The position numbers were made by a program, and so were the translations under genes. The notes under the pieces are model-generated. The model was not told where the DNA came from. It was given only the letters and a program-made list of their open reading frames with translations, and searched no databases. A stretch of DNA of 64,000 nucleotides from a virus: IMG/VR virus record IMGVR_UViG_3300032236_001024, positions 124,001-188,000 of that record. One strand, 5' to 3'. Below, one piece after another: positions 14,374-22,935 of this stretch (positions are counted from its first letter, which is position 1; every line of letters starts with the position of its first letter).

Positions 14374-14540
14374 TAGTCTTCCCTTTCCACTTTCAAACCT
14401 TGTTTGGCAAACCAAGTGATAGCTATCAATTTTTCTTCATCTGTGTAATAAGAAGATTCCAGAACCATATTAATTCTTTTTAGGATATCTGTCAACCAAT
14501 TTATTTGTGCTTGCTTAAGGTCAAGTTCAACATTCGCCAT
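14373..14540 (-). CDS. 55-residue hypothetical protein
   Basis: A small ORF from ATG 14540..14538 to TAA 14375..14373. Its start overlaps the GT25 stop (TGATG) and its stop overlaps the next start (TAATG), a classic coupled arrangement. The sequence is an amphipathic helix (ANVELDLKQAQINWLTDIL) then DEEKLIAITWFAKQGLKVE. No family recognised. A perfect promoter match lies inside it, so coding and regulatory use may overlap. Confidence 0.65.
   Translation of the reverse strand: MANVELDLKQAQINWLTDILKRINMVLESSYYTDEEKLIAITWFAKQGLKVERED
14467..14495 (-). promoter_or_regulatory. Early-type promoter inside the 55-residue gene
   Basis: Minus strand TTGACA (14495..14490), 17-base spacer, TAATAT (14472..14467). 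The match is perfect at both boxes but lies in coding sequence; it would drive the 13699-14373 gene. Confidence 0.5.
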
Positions 14541-15298
14541 CAGAACACCATCCAGTTATTTTTATAATCCATACGATACTTTTCATGATTTACAATTCCC
14601 ATCAAAGTCTTATCAGGCGGGATCATGTTGTATCTTGCTGTCTTTTCATTTGGCTGTGTATAAGATTTCTTTTCTTCAATTGCAGCAATACAAGGACTAG
14701 GATCAACTACACGAAGAGGAATACTAAAAGCATTAGTAACACCCATCATATGATCAATAGAAACACCAAGAGGAAGCATAGGCAATCTATCAAGTGCTTC
14801 TAGACATGCATTCGCAGTCCATGGGGTCAATGCATAAGCATGTGTTCCTTCAAACTTTGTGATATCAACTTTCGTATAAGGAGCATCAATACACTCATAA
14901 TCATCACGATTATCAAACCGATAACCTAAAAAAACAAATTCATGATCTACAACGTCCACATCAAGAAAATTCTTTTTAACCAATGCATCATGTTCAAACA
15001 CTGCAACAGCACCTTTATGATCTGCAGCAATCTTCTTCCATATAGCAAGATGACCAGTTATACAACACTGTTCCTTAAACCATACATCAAAAACAGGATC
15101 ATCCTTATTTTCTTCTACAACACGATTTACACGAAATCCCCATTTCTCATGTATATGATCAACAGTTGTAGGAAGCTTCAAACCAAGAAAAGGAGTTACT
15201 GGAATGCCATGCTCTTCGCAGGACTTCTTACACTCTTCCATATACTTAATTGAATTTGGCTCATCAATGTAAAGAATATATGCATGTTCAATTTTCAT
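14540..15298 (-). CDS. GT25-like glycosyltransferase
   Basis: A 252-residue protein. The pattern ITGHLAIWKKIAADHKGAVAV followed by FEHDALV matches the GT25 (LPS galactosyltransferase) core in which a His/Ser-rich loop precedes an acidic metal-binding ExD. The N-terminus AYILYIDEPNS resembles the first strand of GT25 enzymes, and GTHAYALTPWTANACLEAL is the usual acceptor loop (AYxLT...A). Likely role: adding a sugar to an envelope or phage glycan. Confidence 0.7.
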   Translation of the reverse strand: MKIEHAYILYIDEPNSIKYMEECKKSCEEHGIPVTPFLGLKLPTTVDHIHEKWGFRVNRVVEENKDDPVFDVWFKEQCCITGHLAIWKKIAADHKGAVAVFEHDALVKKNFLDVDVVDHEFVFLGYRFDNRDDYECIDAPYTKVDITKFEGTHAYALTPWTANACLEALDRLPMLPLGVSIDHMMGVTNAFSIPLRVVDPSPCIAAIEEKKSYTQPNEKTARYNMIPPDKTLMGIVNHEKYRMDYKNNWMVF

Positions 15299-15306
15299 AT
15301 TTCACC

Positions 15307-15378
15307 TTATGATTTTTTAAATTTTCTTCCTTTATAATACCCTAAAGATATCCATTTTTCAAGATCATCTTTTTTTAT
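15307..15378 (-). pseudogene. Possible remnant of a homing endonuclease C-terminus
   Basis: Between GT25 and SpeD, a 23-codon open stretch without a start codon reads KKDDLEKWISLGYYKGRK before a stop at 15309..15307. The DLEKWISLGYYKGR pattern resembles the C-terminal tail of phage HNH/NUMOD endonucleases (ELxKYLxxGWxxGR). It has an in-frame stop directly upstream, so it cannot be translated alone. Short length makes the match tentative. Confidence 0.35.
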
Positions 15379-15744
15379 TTAGGCGTCTCTCGTAACAAAG
15401 TGAGGACGAATCTTGGTAGGTTCAAAATACTTCTGAACAACTTCAAATACTACATCATCTTCGAAGTCTTTGCAAGAGAAAACATCCATATAGAAATCAC
15501 CATTGTTTTCACAGAAGTGACCAGCAATATGTGATGTTTCAATCATCTGAACAAAACTAATACCAGCCTTATCAGGATCATGTGTTGCAAAACGACTAAT
15601 TATTGGTTCTCCATATGCAACCATGTCAATAGCAAAAACTAACTCTTTTACAAAATTATATACATTTTCTTCAGAAGTAATCAACTCATGATTACCACCA
15701 GAACAATCCAAAAGCAAGTGCCAGCCCCAAGGTTCTACAATCAT
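15379..15744 (-). CDS. speD: S-adenosylmethionine decarboxylase-like proenzyme (SpeD family)
   Basis: A 121-residue protein starting at ATG 15744, with GGAG seven bases upstream. GWHLLLDCSGG at the N-terminus, the processing-site region IETSHIAGHF (family ESH; the Ser becomes the pyruvoyl group) and MDVFSCKDF near the end are SpeD hallmarks. SpeD proteins self-cleave and decarboxylate AdoMet for spermidine synthesis, but single SpeD homologues of phages and bacteria can instead decarboxylate ornithine or arginine. No SpeE is in the window, so the substrate is open. Confidence 0.83.
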   Translation of the reverse strand: MIVEPWGWHLLLDCSGGNHELITSEENVYNFVKELVFAIDMVAYGEPIISRFATHDPDKAGISFVQMIETSHIAGHFCENNGDFYMDVFSCKDFEDDVVFEVVQKYFEPTKIRPHFVTRDA

Positions 15745-15789
15745 TTCATTTCTCCATAAAAAAGAATACACCCTATGTATTCGGTTGTG

Positions 15790-16554
15790 TTAAACAGGTC
15801 TTCTATAATCTAAAACATAATTAACGGGGAAATAAGCAACATTTACGGATTTGCTTTGGTTTCCACCAAGAACCTTCACGTATAGTTGATTACCTTCCCA
15901 TTCATAACCATTAAAGAAACCGACATGTCCTGTTTCTGAGCTTTTTCCACGCTTCAAAACAACAATGTCCCCTTCTCTAGGGGTTTTAGTTTTAATACCA
16001 TAAGAAAGAAAACTTCTAGCCATAAGACTATCTGTTCCTTCATATCCAGTACGACGAAGTACTGCATTAGCAAAAGCAGCACACCATGGCGTCCTTACAG
16101 GATCAACAGGTGTGTCATGTGTAGTCGAAGCTTTGAGATAAGTTTTAATTTCTTCTCTATTCTTTCGAGTATTTAGCCCCTCAAGTCTAGAAGCTTCATT
16201 TATAATTTTAGTTTTGGAATTGTTAAATCCTTGATTTGAAATATCAGCAACTTTATTGGTCTGACGAGGTTCAAATTTAGTAGGAACAAATCCAATATTT
16301 TCACAAGCAAAAAATGCAGAAGCTGAAATATCAGAACCAAGATTATAATTATTATAACACTGTGTTTTCAAATCTGCAATAGTTGGTGTTTTATCTTTTA
16401 CCTTATTTTTTACTTGTTGTTTTTTTGTCACTTTTTTCTTTTCCTTCACAGGAATTACAGAAGAAAGTGGTTCAGCATATACATTATTTGGAATCATTTC
16501 TCCAATAGCAAATACACCTAATAATGCAAATACTGAAGTATTTATTTTTTTCAT
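15790..16554 (-). CDS. Secreted NlpC/P60-CHAP-like lysin (TIGR02594-type)
   Basis: A 254-residue protein with a signal peptide (about 1-27, ending VYA), a Lys-rich linker, and a C-terminal cysteine-peptidase-like domain (about 150-254). TPWCAAFANAVLRRTGYEG holds the presumed catalytic Cys, GDIVVLKRG the central strand, and GHVGFFNG the catalytic His. This is the pattern of TIGR02594-type cell-wall hydrolases. An exported lysin could act in holin-independent lysis or as a secreted effector. Copies of TACACCCTATGT flank the gene on opposite strands. Confidence 0.8.
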   Translation of the reverse strand: MKKINTSVFALLGVFAIGEMIPNNVYAEPLSSVIPVKEKKKVTKKQQVKNKVKDKTPTIADLKTQCYNNYNLGSDISASAFFACENIGFVPTKFEPRQTNKVADISNQGFNNSKTKIINEASRLEGLNTRKNREEIKTYLKASTTHDTPVDPVRTPWCAAFANAVLRRTGYEGTDSLMARSFLSYGIKTKTPREGDIVVLKRGKSSETGHVGFFNGYEWEGNQLYVKVLGGNQSKSVNVAYFPVNYVLDYRRPV

Positions 16555-16670
16555 TTTAATCTCCTCTCATATGCAGCTATAAATGACAACTTGCTGCAGT
16601 ATGAACACATAGGGTGTATGTGTATTTATTGTTTTTTAATACTTGTTATTCTTCCTTTATAAAATCCATC

Positions 16671-16719
16671 CCTCATTTATATAATAGTCTTATTGATATT
16701 GCTATTTATATAAATGAGG
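16671..16719. repeat. 13-bp inverted repeat containing a late promoter motif
   Basis: CCTCATTTATATA (16671-16683) and its exact complement (16707-16719) enclose a 23-base spacer. The right arm region contains minus-strand TATAAATA (16710..16703), about 150 bases before the lysin start, so it may give late expression of the lysin. The 16555-16670 stretch otherwise holds no gene. Confidence 0.6.
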
Positions 16720-16727
16720 TGTTTATG

Positions 16728-16798
16728 CTGAGAGACAGGGACTCGAACCCCGATAAGCAGATTCAAAGTCTGCGGTCCTACCATTAGACGATCTCTCA
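16728..16798 (-). tRNA. tRNA-Gln (anticodon UUG)
   Basis: Acceptor TGAGAGA/TCTCTCA with G73 and no encoded CCA (GCAT follows); anticodon arm GCAGA-CTTTGAA-TCTGC; T loop TTCGAGT. The weak U1-A72 pair is typical of tRNA-Gln. Confidence 0.92.
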
Positions 16799-16809
16799 AT
16801 TATTGACAT

Positions 16810-16838
16810 AGTTTAATATGATTTGTTAACTATGTCAA
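16810..16838 (-). promoter_or_regulatory. Early promoter within a 12-bp inverted repeat
   Basis: Minus strand TTGACA (16838..16833), 17-base spacer, TAAACT (16815..16810), reading into tRNA-Gln. The -35 box lies in one arm of the inverted repeat ATTGACATAGTT (16802-16813 and 16828-16839), which could also act as an operator or as the end of the upstream nuclease transcript. Confidence 0.55.
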
Positions 16839-16844
16839 TTAATA

Positions 16845-17642
16845 TTATGACTTACAGATTCTTTTCTTATCGTCTGCGATAGTCTTTAAATCAGTTACAG
16901 GAACTGGATTCTTAATATTCTTGGCATCTGGAACAGGGAATGACAAACTTGACATTTTTTCGATATCGTTAACTGTTACTTGATACGTAGCAAAATCAGA
17001 TACCAATCCATCCTTATGAGGGAAATAGAAAGCATAAGATTTCTTAGTTACATTATTAATAATAATTTTAAATAGAGCATCTGGAACAACTACTTTGTTT
17101 GCTCCAATAGTTTTTATTCCACCAATATTACCAGCAATAATAGTATGAGCCTGCTTTGAAGAATACACCCATGCTCTACCAGCTGATTCTAAGTTCTTCC
17201 ATACACCACGATTAACAGAAGGAAGTTGTGGTGACATATTAGACATATAAAATGATTCACGTTCTACAGCCAAATCCCAAGACTGATCAGCATCATTAGC
17301 AAGATGCCCCTGATCATAACCAGAACCAGCATAATCAGTAGGCTTAGGCGAAGCAGCACCAAGTGACTGATCTGCAGTGAATGCATTGGTACGTGGAATA
17401 CATCCAATAGCATGATCAGGTGTTAGTGTCCAAGAAACCCAATCAGGTGTCTTAGTCTGTGGATTAAATGCAAGCAAATAACCTGTACGACAAACAAGTG
17501 TATAACCAGTCTTAATTGCAGGCTGACCATAAGGAATATGAACAGCGCACTGAGCAATAGGAAGAGGTGGTGCTTGGTCTGCAGCGTATACACCAAATGA
17601 TGAAGCCAAGAACAAGAAAGAAGTAATTAATAATTTATTCAT
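16845..17642 (-). CDS. Secreted DNA/RNA non-specific endonuclease (NucA/EndoG family)
   Basis: A 265-residue protein with a signal peptide (about 1-20, ending VYA). The beta-beta-alpha-metal active site is seen as YDQGHLAN, a DRGH variant with Gln for Arg, followed by the Asn/metal helix MSNMSPQLPSVNRGVW. Cysteines near both ends may form disulfides. Such enzymes degrade extracellular or periplasmic DNA and RNA. Export from an infected cell could digest incoming competitor DNA. The Arg-to-Gln change occurs in some active family members, so activity is uncertain but plausible. Confidence 0.85.
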   Translation of the reverse strand: MNKLLITSFLFLASSFGVYAADQAPPLPIAQCAVHIPYGQPAIKTGYTLVCRTGYLLAFNPQTKTPDWVSWTLTPDHAIGCIPRTNAFTADQSLGAASPKPTDYAGSGYDQGHLANDADQSWDLAVERESFYMSNMSPQLPSVNRGVWKNLESAGRAWVYSSKQAHTIIAGNIGGIKTIGANKVVVPDALFKIIINNVTKKSYAFYFPHKDGLVSDFATYQVTVNDIEKMSSLSFPVPDAKNIKNPVPVTDLKTIADDKKRICKS

Positions 17643-17674
17643 AATATTTCTCCAAGAAATTATATACCCCTTAT

Positions 17675-18466
17675 TTAGGCATAAAATTTCTTGGTGGCTC
17701 TAGCTTCAAATAACCTAGTACTAGTTACTGATGAAATATCTTTGATATTAAATGCATTTGTTTCTTTTTCAGAGCACACCCACATTTCATCTTTATATCT
17801 AATAGATGCATGTCTGAACCATTCATGCCAATGATCTTTTTGTAAATCAAACCACCATTGATCTGTAATAGGATCAGGCAATTTTTTCACATGAGATGAT
17901 TTAGTCCACCAAAAATTTCCACTATAATGAGGCTCAGGCTCAGTCATATAATTTGTTCCTGCAACGTCAAAATTACTGTCTAGTGAATTTATACATTGCT
18001 TCCATTCATCAATGACTCCCCATACAAGATATTCTTTCCAATAATAATAATTTATAAAACAATCAAAATTATAAGTTTTCAAATATCTTTCAAATGATGT
18101 AATTCCTTTTGAATGATTGTAAAGAAAATATGCATCTTCTTTACATGCATGATCATATAAAAGTTTTATTGTAGTATTTTCATTAACTTGTGGAGGAAAT
18201 GAATGAGCATCATTCAGTGACAATAAATTATTATCATTCCCCATAGGATTATCATATGCTGTGAACTCATACTTATTCGAAAGAGTTTTAGCTAATCCAT
18301 ATGCTAATCTGATATTATCTATGTTGCCGATTACTATTAGATGAATTTTTTCTAACTCATCTAATAGTCCAGAGTCTTCCATTTTTTTATAATTATCTAA
18401 AAGAAATGAAGACCATGCAGCAACATCATCTGTCAGATATAGATGATAGTACGCATATTTTTTCAC
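17675..18466 (-). CDS. Putative glycosyltransferase of the glycan island
   Basis: A 263-residue protein without membrane segments. LYNHSKGI in the middle and PHYSGNFWWTKSSHVKKLP near residue 185 match a family of glycosyltransferase-like proteins in polysaccharide clusters, in which the (S)KG loop and the GNFWW strand are conserved. It overlaps the adjacent methyltransferase gene by four bases. A sugar-transfer role is inferred from these motifs and the operon. Confidence 0.65.
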   Translation of the reverse strand: MKKYAYYHLYLTDDVAAWSSFLLDNYKKMEDSGLLDELEKIHLIVIGNIDNIRLAYGLAKTLSNKYEFTAYDNPMGNDNNLLSLNDAHSFPPQVNENTTIKLLYDHACKEDAYFLYNHSKGITSFERYLKTYNFDCFINYYYWKEYLVWGVIDEWKQCINSLDSNFDVAGTNYMTEPEPHYSGNFWWTKSSHVKKLPDPITDQWWFDLQKDHWHEWFRHASIRYKDEMWVCSEKETNAFNIKDISSVTSTRLFEARATKKFYA

Positions 18467-19725
18467 TTCTTCATCTCAACCTTTGGGAAATAAGTAATGA
18501 AACGATCATACTGATGTTCTTCCTTATTCCTACGTTCCTTAATCTTATTACGAATCTCATCAAAGAAATTCCATGCAAGAGGAACGAAAAGAGTTGTACC
18601 AATATTATCAATAGCATCAGCTGATACAATCGGTATGGAAGAACCGGGAGTAAATCTTCCCTGCTTCAATGGATTATCATCAACAATAAAATCAAGCTTG
18701 ATCTTAGAATAGTTGAGTAGAGTCATACCCTTTGCAGCTGCGCCATAACCAACAACATTCCAACCAATATCATTCTGACGAACAAAATCAGTTTCGTACT
18801 TAAGTTTAGTCACAATATTCTCAGCATTCTGTGCATACTTAATATAAGTATCTTCATCATAACGCTTATTATTTCTTTCAATCTGAATCAATTGATCAAT
18901 CTTACCTTCGAAGAAAGGAAAACGAATTTCAGGATTCTTTGAAATAACAAACACGTAACTAGTGCCATGAATTGGCATATACTGAACATCAAGAAGATGA
19001 AGACCAGCTCTCTTACACAATTCATTCATAGACTGAATATTAAAGAATGAAATGTGCTCATGATAGATGGTATCAAATTCATTGTTTTCAATCATGAATG
19101 CCTGTGATGTTTGAATAAACAACAAAGTATTATCATGCATAGCGTGTTTTGCAGTTTCCAAGAACCCAAGAGGATTTGGTCCATGTGCAAATACATTCTG
19201 TGCAGTGATAACATCAAATGTCATTGGGTCGCCATCAGGCGAAAGAATAGTATCATCAAGGAAATCTTCACCAAAGTAATCGCACCATACTGTGTGATTC
19301 TTAGAAGAACGCTCATACAAATTTTGAGCAGGGTCAACACCATAAGTAATGAATCCCAATTCCTTAAAATAATCTAATTGAGTACCATCATTGCATCCAA
19401 TATCAAGTACAGACAATTGCTTATCAGTTTCACCAAGCGTAGTTTTTACATACTTGGCAAAATGACCACAATGACTATGCATTGTAGTGGCTGTTCCACT
19501 AACATAAAGATAATCATCAAACATAAGATGAGGATCGACAGAATGAGTTAACTGAATGTGATAACAATCAGTACAACGATTAATAGCAAGAGGATACTCT
19601 TCCTGCACATCGTCTTTATTCAATTTATAAGAGTTTGCAAGAGGCTGAGTATTAAGATCAAGAGTAAGCTTAAGATTGTGTGATCCACATGCCACACATG
19701 ATGTAAGTTCTGTACAATTTTCCAT
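18463..19725 (-). CDS. Sugar C-methyltransferase (three-domain family)
   Basis: A 420-residue protein. An N-terminal zinc-binding domain has CVACGSHNL and CTDCYHIQL; a SAM-dependent domain (about 90-260) has VLDIGCNDGTQL and VDPAQNL; and the C-terminal domain has VGYGAAAKGMTLLNY and FIVDDNPLKQGRFTPGS. This is the architecture of sugar C-methyltransferases acting on 4-keto-deoxysugar nucleotides. Next to an RmlB-like dehydratase, it points to synthesis of a branched deoxysugar for a surface glycan. Confidence 0.87.
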   Translation of the reverse strand: MENCTELTSCVACGSHNLKLTLDLNTQPLANSYKLNKDDVQEEYPLAINRCTDCYHIQLTHSVDPHLMFDDYLYVSGTATTMHSHCGHFAKYVKTTLGETDKQLSVLDIGCNDGTQLDYFKELGFITYGVDPAQNLYERSSKNHTVWCDYFGEDFLDDTILSPDGDPMTFDVITAQNVFAHGPNPLGFLETAKHAMHDNTLLFIQTSQAFMIENNEFDTIYHEHISFFNIQSMNELCKRAGLHLLDVQYMPIHGTSYVFVISKNPEIRFPFFEGKIDQLIQIERNNKRYDEDTYIKYAQNAENIVTKLKYETDFVRQNDIGWNVVGYGAAAKGMTLLNYSKIKLDFIVDDNPLKQGRFTPGSSIPIVSADAIDNIGTTLFVPLAWNFFDEIRNKIKERRNKEEHQYDRFITYFPKVEMKK

Positions 19726-20414
19726 TATTTAAATGCTCCAATATTTGCTTCTTCAATTCCTCTACTAAACTTTCGAGTCATTTCAACAAGAGGTTCTTTT
19801 TCGAACACAACCATACTATCATAAAATGATATTCCAGACAAGCCAGTTGACATATTCTTTTTTTGTTCAATTTGACCATGACCATCACGCATATGGTTGT
19901 AATTAAGTACATCGACAAAATTTTTACTATACTCATTGAATGACATTAGATTTTTATATCCACCGCCAAATTCACCCCAATAACTTGTATGTGTATCTTC
20001 ACATACATACACACCACCTTCATTTATTATGGGGAAAACTTTTTCAAATGTTGTGATCTGTTGATTCATCGTATGACCACCATCTTCAACAATAGCATCA
20101 ATATTACCAATCTCAGAAAGTGTTCTATCCCAAAAATCTTTAGATGATTGATCGCCAATAATAATTTTTATATTTGGATTGTCATATACCAATTCAGCAC
20201 ATTTTGGTTCAATATCAATACCATACAATTTACTTTCTGGACCAAAATACTTGGACCACATTTCAAGTGATCCACCATTTTGAACTCCAACCTCTACAAA
20301 TGTTATATTTTTTCCTTTAAATTTATGAAAATGTTTTTCATAAACATCGAAATACCTATCCCATTTATCAGAGAATTTATTCAATCCATAGAATATTTCT
20401 CTTAATGTACTCAT
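19725..20414 (-). CDS. SAM-dependent methyltransferase (MycE/CmcI-like)
   Basis: A 229-residue protein with FVEVGVQNGGSLEMW as the SAM-binding motif I, YGIDIEP as motif II, IIIGDQSSKDFW, and AIVEDGGHTMNQQ followed by GGVYVCEDTHTSYW as the active-site region. This resembles macrolide-glycoside/rhamnosyl O-methyltransferases of the MycE/CmcI type. It overlaps both neighbours by one to four bases in the glycan operon, so the acceptor is probably a sugar or glycan. Confidence 0.8.
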   Translation of the reverse strand: MSTLREIFYGLNKFSDKWDRYFDVYEKHFHKFKGKNITFVEVGVQNGGSLEMWSKYFGPESKLYGIDIEPKCAELVYDNPNIKIIIGDQSSKDFWDRTLSEIGNIDAIVEDGGHTMNQQITTFEKVFPIINEGGVYVCEDTHTSYWGEFGGGYKNLMSFNEYSKNFVDVLNYNHMRDGHGQIEQKKNMSTGLSGISFYDSMVVFEKEPLVEMTRKFSRGIEEANIGAFK

Positions 20415-21451
20415 AGTTCAATCCATTCTTTATTTGCAAGAGACCAATCAACAACTTCTTGGATACGTTCCTTCAAAGTCAAACGAGGTTCCCAACCAAG
20501 CTGACGCATAAAATCACCATCCAAAGCATAACGAAGATCATGACCGGGGCGTGAAGTATGAAAGTCAACCATTTCATAATTAAGCTTCTTGCCTTGTGCA
20601 TCAGCAATATATGTAGCAAGCTGTAGATTATTAATTTCTTCCTTGCCAACAACATTAAACTTAGGGCACTTTGCATGACCATAATCAGGTGTATAAACAA
20701 TCTTCTTCTGTTCTTCATTTAAGTGAAGAAGAAAATACATTGCCTCTGCAACATCCTTAGCATGAATATAATAACGAGAACCGGGAATTGTCTTAGAAGA
20801 ATCTGAATGAATAGTAATAGTTTCTTCATCACGAACTTTACGGATACACATAGGAATAAACTTTTCTGGATGCTGACGCTCACCAAAAACGTTCATAGTA
20901 TGCGTAATAAAGATAGGAAGCTTATAAGTATTCTCATAAGCAACACAAAACTCTTCTGCAGCTGCTTTAGAAGCAGAATAAGGATTAGTAGAATTATACC
21001 TATCACGTTCCTTATATGAAACACCTGGAGGTGCAACACCAAAAATTTCATCTGTACTGAAATAAATGAACCGCTCTAGATTCTTTAATGTACGTGCAAA
21101 GTTAAGAATGTTTACAGTACCTACAGTATTGTCCATAACAAATTCCATGGGATGCGTAATAGAACGATCAACATGGCTACTAGCAGCAAGATGCAAGATT
21201 ACATTAACATCGCCAATGAAATTATTATTGATCTCTGTGATTTCTGCCTTAAGATCATGCCATACAATCTTGACTCTCTTACGAGTTTCAGCATCATACT
21301 GAGATACTACACTATGCAATCGGTTTAGATTACCAGAATAATCCAAACGATCTAATGTAACGATTTCCCAATCTGTCTTCTTAAGGAAAAGATCAATAAT
21401 GTGATGCCCAATAAACCCAGCACCACCAGTGATAAGAACACGCTTTGTCAT
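20411..21451 (-). CDS. dTDP-glucose 4,6-dehydratase-like NAD-dependent enzyme
   Basis: A 346-residue extended short-chain dehydrogenase. GGAGFIGHHI is the NAD-binding loop, STDEIFG carries the Thr-Asp-Glu triad specific to 4,6-dehydratases, and YSASKAAAEE is the catalytic YxxxK. ITHTMNVFGERQHPEKFIP and SRYYIHAKDVAEAM complete the family pattern. It would convert an NDP-hexose to the 4-keto-6-deoxy form used by the C-methyltransferase. RmlB and CDP- or GDP-specific relatives are hard to tell apart by eye. Confidence 0.87.
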   Translation of the reverse strand: MTKRVLITGGAGFIGHHIIDLFLKKTDWEIVTLDRLDYSGNLNRLHSVVSQYDAETRKRVKIVWHDLKAEITEINNNFIGDVNVILHLAASSHVDRSITHPMEFVMDNTVGTVNILNFARTLKNLERFIYFSTDEIFGVAPPGVSYKERDRYNSTNPYSASKAAAEEFCVAYENTYKLPIFITHTMNVFGERQHPEKFIPMCIRKVRDEETITIHSDSSKTIPGSRYYIHAKDVAEAMYFLLHLNEEQKKIVYTPDYGHAKCPKFNVVGKEEINNLQLATYIADAQGKKLNYEMVDFHTSRPGHDLRYALDGDFMRQLGWEPRLTLKERIQEVVDWSLANKEWIEL

Positions 21452-21476
21452 TTATTTCTCCATATTAAAATTTTTA

Positions 21477-22217
21477 TTATTCAGAATTGTCCTGAATTTT
21501 CCACGCTCGCAAAACTTCAACAGATTTCTTGTATTCGTAATTATAACCAAGCTTCTCTGTCATGTATTTAGGGAAGAATTCTTTGGTCAAATATTCCATT
21601 TCTTGATATGCTTCAGAATGATCATATGTACTTTCATCTGGTCGCATATGCTTCACAGTATTCTTATGTATAACATATGCAGTGGTTTGTAAATACTGAC
21701 ACCAAATTAAATCCAACCCCCAAACACCTTTTTTGAATTTATAATCAGCCAACAACCTTAAAAGTTTTCTAAAGTTATCATTCCTAAAGAATGGCATCCC
21801 ACATTCAATAAAATCTGTTTGTGTATAAAATAATTCTGGATTGTGTTGCATTAAAGGCCAATTTGACCATGATGTGACAGCTTGATGAAACATTCCAAAA
21901 TCATAGTGTCTAGCAATTGCTAATGCCTCATTCACTGATTGAATATCAGTAGCAAAATCATCATCAAAGCATCCAATATAATCGTAGTCTTCCCATTTAA
22001 TTATTTTAGATGCTTCTTCAATAATATTCCACTTCAAACCTTTACGGCGAATGATATAATCATATGTTCCCGGTTCTGGTTCAAAATCATTATATACTAT
22101 TGCACATGTATCGTATGTGCGTTCAGGTTTAGTAAATCTCCAATGATTATCCTTATCATAATCATCATCAAAAAATAACCCAGTTCCCAATGCAACAAAT
22201 ATTAATGCTCTATTCAT
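21477..22217 (-). CDS. Putative glycosyltransferase (DxD protein)
   Basis: A 246-residue protein. The start is set at ATG 22217 (MNRALIFVALGTG), one base after the upstream stop; the longer reading is unsupported. YIGCFDDDFATD gives a GT-A metal motif, with FFRNDNFRKLLRLLADY and GVWGLDLIWCQYL further on, in the style of DUF707-like transferases. It belongs to the coupled glycan operon. Acceptor and donor unknown. Confidence 0.65.
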   Translation of the reverse strand: MNRALIFVALGTGLFFDDDYDKDNHWRFTKPERTYDTCAIVYNDFEPEPGTYDYIIRRKGLKWNIIEEASKIIKWEDYDYIGCFDDDFATDIQSVNEALAIARHYDFGMFHQAVTSWSNWPLMQHNPELFYTQTDFIECGMPFFRNDNFRKLLRLLADYKFKKGVWGLDLIWCQYLQTTAYVIHKNTVKHMRPDESTYDHSEAYQEMEYLTKEFFPKYMTEKLGYNYEYKKSVEVLRAWKIQDNSE

Positions 22218-22218
22218 A

Positions 22219-22926
22219 TTAAAACCCCGTTCTGTACGAGTTGTCAATTCTGATCTTATTTATCAAGGCTGGCATATCCCTGTTATATACAATTCCTTCT
22301 GCGTTCATCATAGGAACTGCTTCTGGAATAGTCGAAGTTGTTGTAGCATATGGCGTATGATGAAGAAGATTGGTAATTAAATAATTCTGATTCATCATAA
22401 AATACTGTGTATCATATACAAAATTATCGCCCCAACAAATATCTAAACCATCAATAATAGGAATCCAATTATTTCTATGAAGAAACATAAGCATTCCAAA
22501 TCCAAGATGTTCACGGAAATGATATGGGTTTGGGCTATGAACAATATCAATCGTTCCAGTCGTCACAGGAATTTGTGGTGTATCTTTAACACCGGGAGAA
22601 ATACCATACACTCCCCTATGAGGAGAAATATGAGGATAAATTCTATGAAACAACTTAAGATCAAATATCAAATCATCGCCATAAAGACAAATCTTATCAT
22701 ACTTTACTTCTGGTACAGCATAATTCCATGCTGGGTTTACATAAATGTTTTTCCCAAAAGTATGCATAGTGATATTAGGATGATTAAGAATTTCAATATT
22801 TGGTCTTTCTTCTGGGTTGTTATCAATAATAAAAATCTCACCCACATATGAGCTAGATAACATATCCCCAAGAAATTGATAAAATGGTTTATATTTCCAC
22901 ATTGTGGGTACAATAACACTAATCAT
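22219..22926 (-). CDS. GT2-like glycosyltransferase
   Basis: A 235-residue protein with the GT-A start MISVIVPTMWKYKPF, IFIIDNNPEERP and a KICLYGDDLIFDLKLF acidic motif at about residue 80. An acceptor region WGDNFVYDTQYF follows. It sits one base upstream of the next glycan gene and nine bases downstream of a methyltransferase gene, so it is part of the same operon. Confidence 0.7.
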   Translation of the reverse strand: MISVIVPTMWKYKPFYQFLGDMLSSSYVGEIFIIDNNPEERPNIEILNHPNITMHTFGKNIYVNPAWNYAVPEVKYDKICLYGDDLIFDLKLFHRIYPHISPHRGVYGISPGVKDTPQIPVTTGTIDIVHSPNPYHFREHLGFGMLMFLHRNNWIPIIDGLDICWGDNFVYDTQYFMMNQNYLITNLLHHTPYATTTSTIPEAVPMMNAEGIVYNRDMPALINKIRIDNSYRTGF

Positions 22927-22935
22927 AATAACCTC

